This document shows positions 12,583-15,083 of a stretch of 15,083 nucleotides of DNA, piece by piece (position 1 is the stretch's first letter; the number at the start of each line of letters is the position of its first letter). This stretch comes from JAQTRU01 sp041645555 (GTDB lineage: Bacteria > Patescibacteriota > Patescibacteriia > Patescibacteriales > JAQTRU01). The translations under genes and the position numbers were made by a program. The notes below the pieces were generated by a model, which was given only the letters and a program-made list of their open reading frames with translations, was not told where the DNA came from and ran no database searches. The DNA is taken from assembly GCA_041645555.1 (NCBI GenBank), contig JBAZPX010000024.1:1-15083 (forward strand), given 5' to 3'.

Positions 12583-13830
12583 TTAAATACTTGGAATAGG
12601 AAAATTTAGACACATTTTTTTCACTTCTTCTTTTATTTCCGCCAGCGCGTTTTCGTTATCTTTATTTTCTATTGCTTTATTGACCCAGCCGGCGATTATT
12701 TTTATTTCATTTTCTTTCATGCCGCGGGTGGTAATAGCCGGAGTGCCGAAGCGGACGCCGGAGGGCCTCATCGGAGGATTAGGGTCATTCGGAATAGTGG
12801 AACGGCTCACGGAAATGCCGACTTTATTTAAAACTGCCTCGGCATCAAGCCCGTTGATATTTTTCGAAGTCATATCTACTACCATCAAATGATTATCAGT
12901 GCCTCCGGAAACTATTTTGTAGCCCATGCTCAAAAATTCCTGCGCTAATATTTTAGCACTAGCCATAATTTGCTTGGCATATTCTTTAAATTCCGGCCTT
13001 AGGGCTTCGCCGAAAGCCACGGCTTTGGCCGCCTGAATATGGTCATGCGGACCGCCTTGCATGCCCGGGAAGACCGCTCGATTAACCTGCTTGGCGAATT
13101 GTTCCTTGCACATTATCATCGCGCCTCTCGGTCCGCGCAAAGTTTTGTGCGTAGTCGTGGAAACAACATCAAAAATCGGCACCGGATTATTCATTTCTCC
13201 GGCGGCTATAAGGCCGGCGGTGTGGGCGATGTCGGCAAAAGTATAGGCGCCGACTTCATCAGCAATATCTTTAAATTTTTGCCATTCAATTTCCCGCGAA
13301 TAAGCGCTGTAGCCGGCGACAATCATTTTTGGCTTTTCCCGCAAAGCGATTTCTCTTACTTTTTCCATATTGACCCGGCCGGTGTCTATATCTACTTCAT
13401 ATTGGACAAAATTATAAAGCATGCCGGAAAAATTTATGGGATGGCCGTGGGAAAGATGCCCGCCGTGGTCAAGGCGCAAACCCAAAACTTTATCGCCCGG
13501 TTTTATAAAAGCGAAATAAACCGCGGCGTTCGCGGGTGAGCCGGAAAGGGGCTGGACGTTCACATGCTCGGCGGAAAATAATTTTTTTGCCCGCTCGATA
13601 GCAATGTTTTCCACTTCGTCAATAATCTGGTTGCCGCCGTAATAGCGGTGGCCCGGATAGCCCTCGCTGTATTTATTGGTTAGAACCGTGCCCATAGCTT
13701 CCAGGACCGCTTTAGAAACATAATTTTCCGAAGCGATTAATTCCATTTCCTCGCTTTGCCTTTTCATTTCTTTGGCAACTGAAGAGAAAACTTCCGGGTC
13801 TTGGTTTGATAAATTTTTATAGTAGAGCAT
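12583..13830 (-). CDS. glyA: serine hydroxymethyltransferase
   Basis: 415 residues from ATG 13830, the normal family length; an in-frame TTG at 13854 would add 8 residues of no family character. GlyA is a PLP enzyme that converts serine and THF to glycine and methylene-THF, the substrate of FolD encoded downstream. Residues are numbered from ATG 13830. Visible: LIASENYVS (31-39), the TNKYSEGYPGHRYYGG substrate and cofactor segment (51-66), D200 and H203 in FADIAHTAGLI for PLP contacts, and STTTHKTLRGPRG (224-236) with Schiff-base lysine K229. A strong promoter and a leader of about 26 nt without SD precede it. Conservation is very high; no odd residues noted. Confidence 0.97.
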   Translation of the reverse strand: MLYYKNLSNQDPEVFSSVAKEMKRQSEEMELIASENYVSKAVLEAMGTVLTNKYSEGYPGHRYYGGNQIIDEVENIAIERAKKLFSAEHVNVQPLSGSPANAAVYFAFIKPGDKVLGLRLDHGGHLSHGHPINFSGMLYNFVQYEVDIDTGRVNMEKVREIALREKPKMIVAGYSAYSREIEWQKFKDIADEVGAYTFADIAHTAGLIAAGEMNNPVPIFDVVSTTTHKTLRGPRGAMIMCKEQFAKQVNRAVFPGMQGGPHDHIQAAKAVAFGEALRPEFKEYAKQIMASAKILAQEFLSMGYKIVSGGTDNHLMVVDMTSKNINGLDAEAVLNKVGISVSRSTIPNDPNPPMRPSGVRFGTPAITTRGMKENEIKIIAGWVNKAIENKDNENALAEIKEEVKKMCLNFPIPSI

Positions 13831-13862
13831 ATGTTTAATTTGAATAATAAGCAAGTATTTTT

Positions 13863-13891
13863 ATAATAAGCTTTATATAGTTTTTTGTCAA
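13863..13891 (-). promoter_or_regulatory. glyA promoter
   Basis: Minus-strand TTGACA (13891-13886), a 17-bp spacer and TATTAT (13868-13863, 5 of 6 consensus). It is the best promoter in the window. The -35 box overlaps the U-tract of the upstream terminator. Confidence 0.85.
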
Positions 13892-13914
13892 AAAAAGAAG
13901 GCCAAAAGCCCTCT
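13890..13914 (-). terminator. intrinsic terminator downstream of the Nudix gene
   Basis: A 7-bp stem (13896-13902 with 13908-13914, one G-U on the minus strand) has a 5-nt loop and is followed by a run of T that leads into TTGACA. It ends transcription from the Nudix/S66 operon before glyA. Confidence 0.75.
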
Positions 13915-13923
13915 TTCCGTTTC

Positions 13924-14046
13924 TGTCATTCCCGCGAAAGCGGGAATCCAGGGTTAAATAATTAAAAGTTTGATTTATTGAAATTGTGGAAAAATTAGAT
14001 GTCCATGCCGTCAAACCCTGGATCCCGGGTCAAGCCCGGGATGACA
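13924..14046. repeat. 123-bp element with hairpin-bearing terminal inverted repeats
   Basis: The ends are inverted (TGTCAT 13924-13929 with ATGACA 14041-14046), as are inner blocks ATCCAGGG (13946-13953) and CCCTGGAT (14016-14023). Between outer and inner block each side has its own hairpin: left TTCCCGC-GAAA-GCGGGAA (13929-13946), right ATCCCGGG-TCAAG-CCCGGGAT (14022-14042). The 62-nt core is AT-rich. The left half matches a widespread bacterial repeat word, known in Neisseria as dRS3 (ATTCCC-N8-GGGAAT). No target duplication is visible at the edges. It lies between the Nudix stop and its terminator. Confidence 0.85.
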
Positions 14047-14057
14047 AGGGGGGCTAC

Positions 14058-14453
14058 TTAATTCTTAAACCCGAAATGCTTTAGAGCCGGTAAAATATTT
14101 GGCCCTAAGTCTTCGGGAAGATTATTAATATCCAACCAATCCCATTTGTTTATGCCATCGCCCGGTTTTATTTCGCCGCTTCTTTTGGCCAGAAAATGGA
14201 CGAGAATAATATCAATTTTCTCTCCGTCTTTTTCCTTTCTGGTAAAAGTTATAAACGGCTTTTGGTCCAGAATCTCAATATCAATTCCCATTTCTTCTTT
14301 TACTTTTCTTTTGGCGTTATCAATTAAATTAGTTTCAAAATTTTCAACCCGTCCGCCGCAGAATTTCCAAAAAGGCGTATCGCCGTGCTTATCAAGGAGG
14401 ACCTTGTCGTTTTCAATAATAACTGGTCCGGAAGCAATTATTATTTTTGGCAT
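14058..14453 (-). CDS. Nudix-family protein with a degenerate Nudix box
   Basis: 131 residues, a standard single Nudix domain. These enzymes cleave nucleoside diphosphates linked to other groups, using Mg bound by the glutamates of the Nudix box. Here the box runs from GGRVENFE (33-40) to RKVKEEMGI (49-57). Two differences from GX5EX7REUXEEXGU are visible: the gap between E40 and R49 is eight residues, and the Glu after R49 is K50. E53 and E54, the other metal ligands, remain. WKFCGG ahead of the box and the late KWDWLDINNLP block are typical of small MutT-like proteins. The substrate cannot be named and activity may be reduced. The ATG is 11 nt past the S66 peptidase stop, so the two are co-transcribed. 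No SD. Confidence 0.88.
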   Translation of the reverse strand: MPKIIIASGPVIIENDKVLLDKHGDTPFWKFCGGRVENFETNLIDNAKRKVKEEMGIDIEILDQKPFITFTRKEKDGEKIDIILVHFLAKRSGEIKPGDGINKWDWLDINNLPEDLGPNILPALKHFGFKN

Positions 14454-14464
14454 ATGGTTGTTTT

Positions 14465-15083
14465 TTAATGTTTAATAATCGTTAGTTCAACTTTATTATT
14501 AACTTTTAATTTTGCAGTTCCGCCAATTGGGAAAGTGATAAGGGGATTTGTATGTCCGAAATTAACCCCTGCGATTATTGGAATATTTTTTAACTCCTCT
14601 TTTGTTTGAATTATATATTTCAATTTTTCAAGATTCATATCTGTATTTTTTTGAAATCTTCCGATAATAATTCCCCTGACTTTATCGAAATTTGGCTGGT
14701 GAATCAATGATTGTAAATTTCTATCAAATTCAACTCCAAAATTATTTCCCGCCATATCGTCATCTTCAACAAAAAGAATTGAATCTGAAATATTTGGCAT
14801 GAATTCAGTCCCTTGCAGCAAATTAAAAGTACAAAGATTTCCTCCAAAAATTATTCCCTCCGCCTCTCCTTGGTTGAGAATTATAAATCCTTCATTTTTT
14901 TCTATTTTCCTATTTTCCTGGTCTTTATACCAAGCGTCATCAGACCAGGTTTTTGAAGGTTCAACGATAAACTCATCTTCGTTCATTAAACATTTTTTAA
15001 AGTATTCTAGATTATACTCAAATTCTTTTTTCATTGCCCAGGTAGAAAAATGAAGACCCGAATAAGTAATCAAATCAGTTTTC
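14465..15083 (-). CDS. peptidase S66 family protein (LD-carboxypeptidase / MccF-like), 5' end outside the window
   Basis: The frame stays open to the window edge, and the first Met-like codon (TTG 15073) is internal, so only the C-terminal about 205 residues are here. Visible family blocks: TYSGLHFSTWAM, EGIIFGGNLCTFNLLQGTE, SILFVEDDD, KVRGIIIGRF, IPIIAGVNFGHTNP and TFPIGG. S66 enzymes are serine peptidases with a Ser-Glu-His triad. The window contains the expected Glu (in FVEDD) and His (in FGHTNP); the nucleophile Ser should lie upstream. LdcA trims the tetrapeptide of recycled murein, while MccF cleaves microcin C-type peptide-nucleotides. The sequence resembles the MccF-like branch, but the substrate cannot be fixed here. 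It is the first visible gene of a pair with the Nudix gene. Confidence 0.9.
   Translation of the reverse strand, partial: KTDLITYSGLHFSTWAMKKEFEYNLEYFKKCLMNEDEFIVEPSKTWSDDAWYKDQENRKIEKNEGFIILNQGEAEGIIFGGNLCTFNLLQGTEFMPNISDSILFVEDDDMAGNNFGVEFDRNLQSLIHQPNFDKVRGIIIGRFQKNTDMNLEKLKYIIQTKEELKNIPIIAGVNFGHTNPLITFPIGGTAKLKVNNKVELTIIKH

Noticed and set aside
13039..13539. 166-codon plus-strand open frame opposite glyA
   Set aside because: Antisense to highly conserved glyA coding sequence, with no domain or start signal.
13831..13854. TTG start for glyA at 13854
   Set aside because: The extra 8 residues are not family-like, and the mapped -10 box leaves too little room; ATG 13830 fits.
13918..14052. 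Target-site duplication around the 123-bp element
   Set aside because: The bases just outside both ends do not match.
1..15083. CRISPR array, transposase, phage or defence cassette
   Set aside because: No regularly spaced direct repeats and no coding sequence with such motifs were found in either strand.

Overview
The window reads as chromosomal DNA from a small-genome bacterium, most likely Patescibacteria (CPR, Parcubacteria-like). This placement is inferred from style: AT-rich coding sequence full of A and T runs, mostly no Shine-Dalgarno (SD) sequence, very short gaps inside gene pairs, and several families of short palindromic intergenic elements. No 16S rRNA or ribosomal protein is present to confirm it. 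The purM-like gene ends in TGA, and nothing suggests a recoded stop.

Layout. Positions 61-2881 are on the plus strand: a promoter and a small membrane protein with 22-residue repeats, lgt, a structured palindromic element touching tRNA-Gly(UCC), prs and a small unknown gene. A 16-bp perfect terminator (2893-2933) separates these from the minus-strand block, which fills the rest. Read right to left, that block holds a peptidase S66 homologue (cut by the window edge), a Nudix protein, glyA, folD, gdhA, a fused pyrK-pyrD, recQ, a divergent purM-like gene, a TRM9/ALKBH8-like methyltransferase and an HD-domain phosphohydrolase.

Function. Many genes feed nucleotide synthesis: PRPP (prs), one-carbon units (glyA, folD), orotate (pyrKD), glutamate (gdhA) and perhaps the AIR synthase step (purM-like). 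They are not one operon, because good promoters and terminators separate them.

Main points of interest. (1) Three intergenic joints share one compact design: the U-tract of an intrinsic terminator runs into the TTGAC -35 box of the next gene, 17 bp before its -10. (2) Three genes (the repeat protein, purM-like, pyrKD) have strong SD sequences and AAG/TTC-richer codons, unlike their neighbours. (3) Four different palindromic elements sit between genes; one gives gdhA its only SD-like sequence and another overlaps the folD start region. (4) A 10-bp periodic repeat follows the gdhA stop codon. (5) PyrK and PyrD are fused, with one extra residue in the 2Fe-2S loop. (6) A TRM9-like methyltransferase is encoded in a bacterial genome. 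I found no CRISPR array, transposase, phage module or recognisable defence system.
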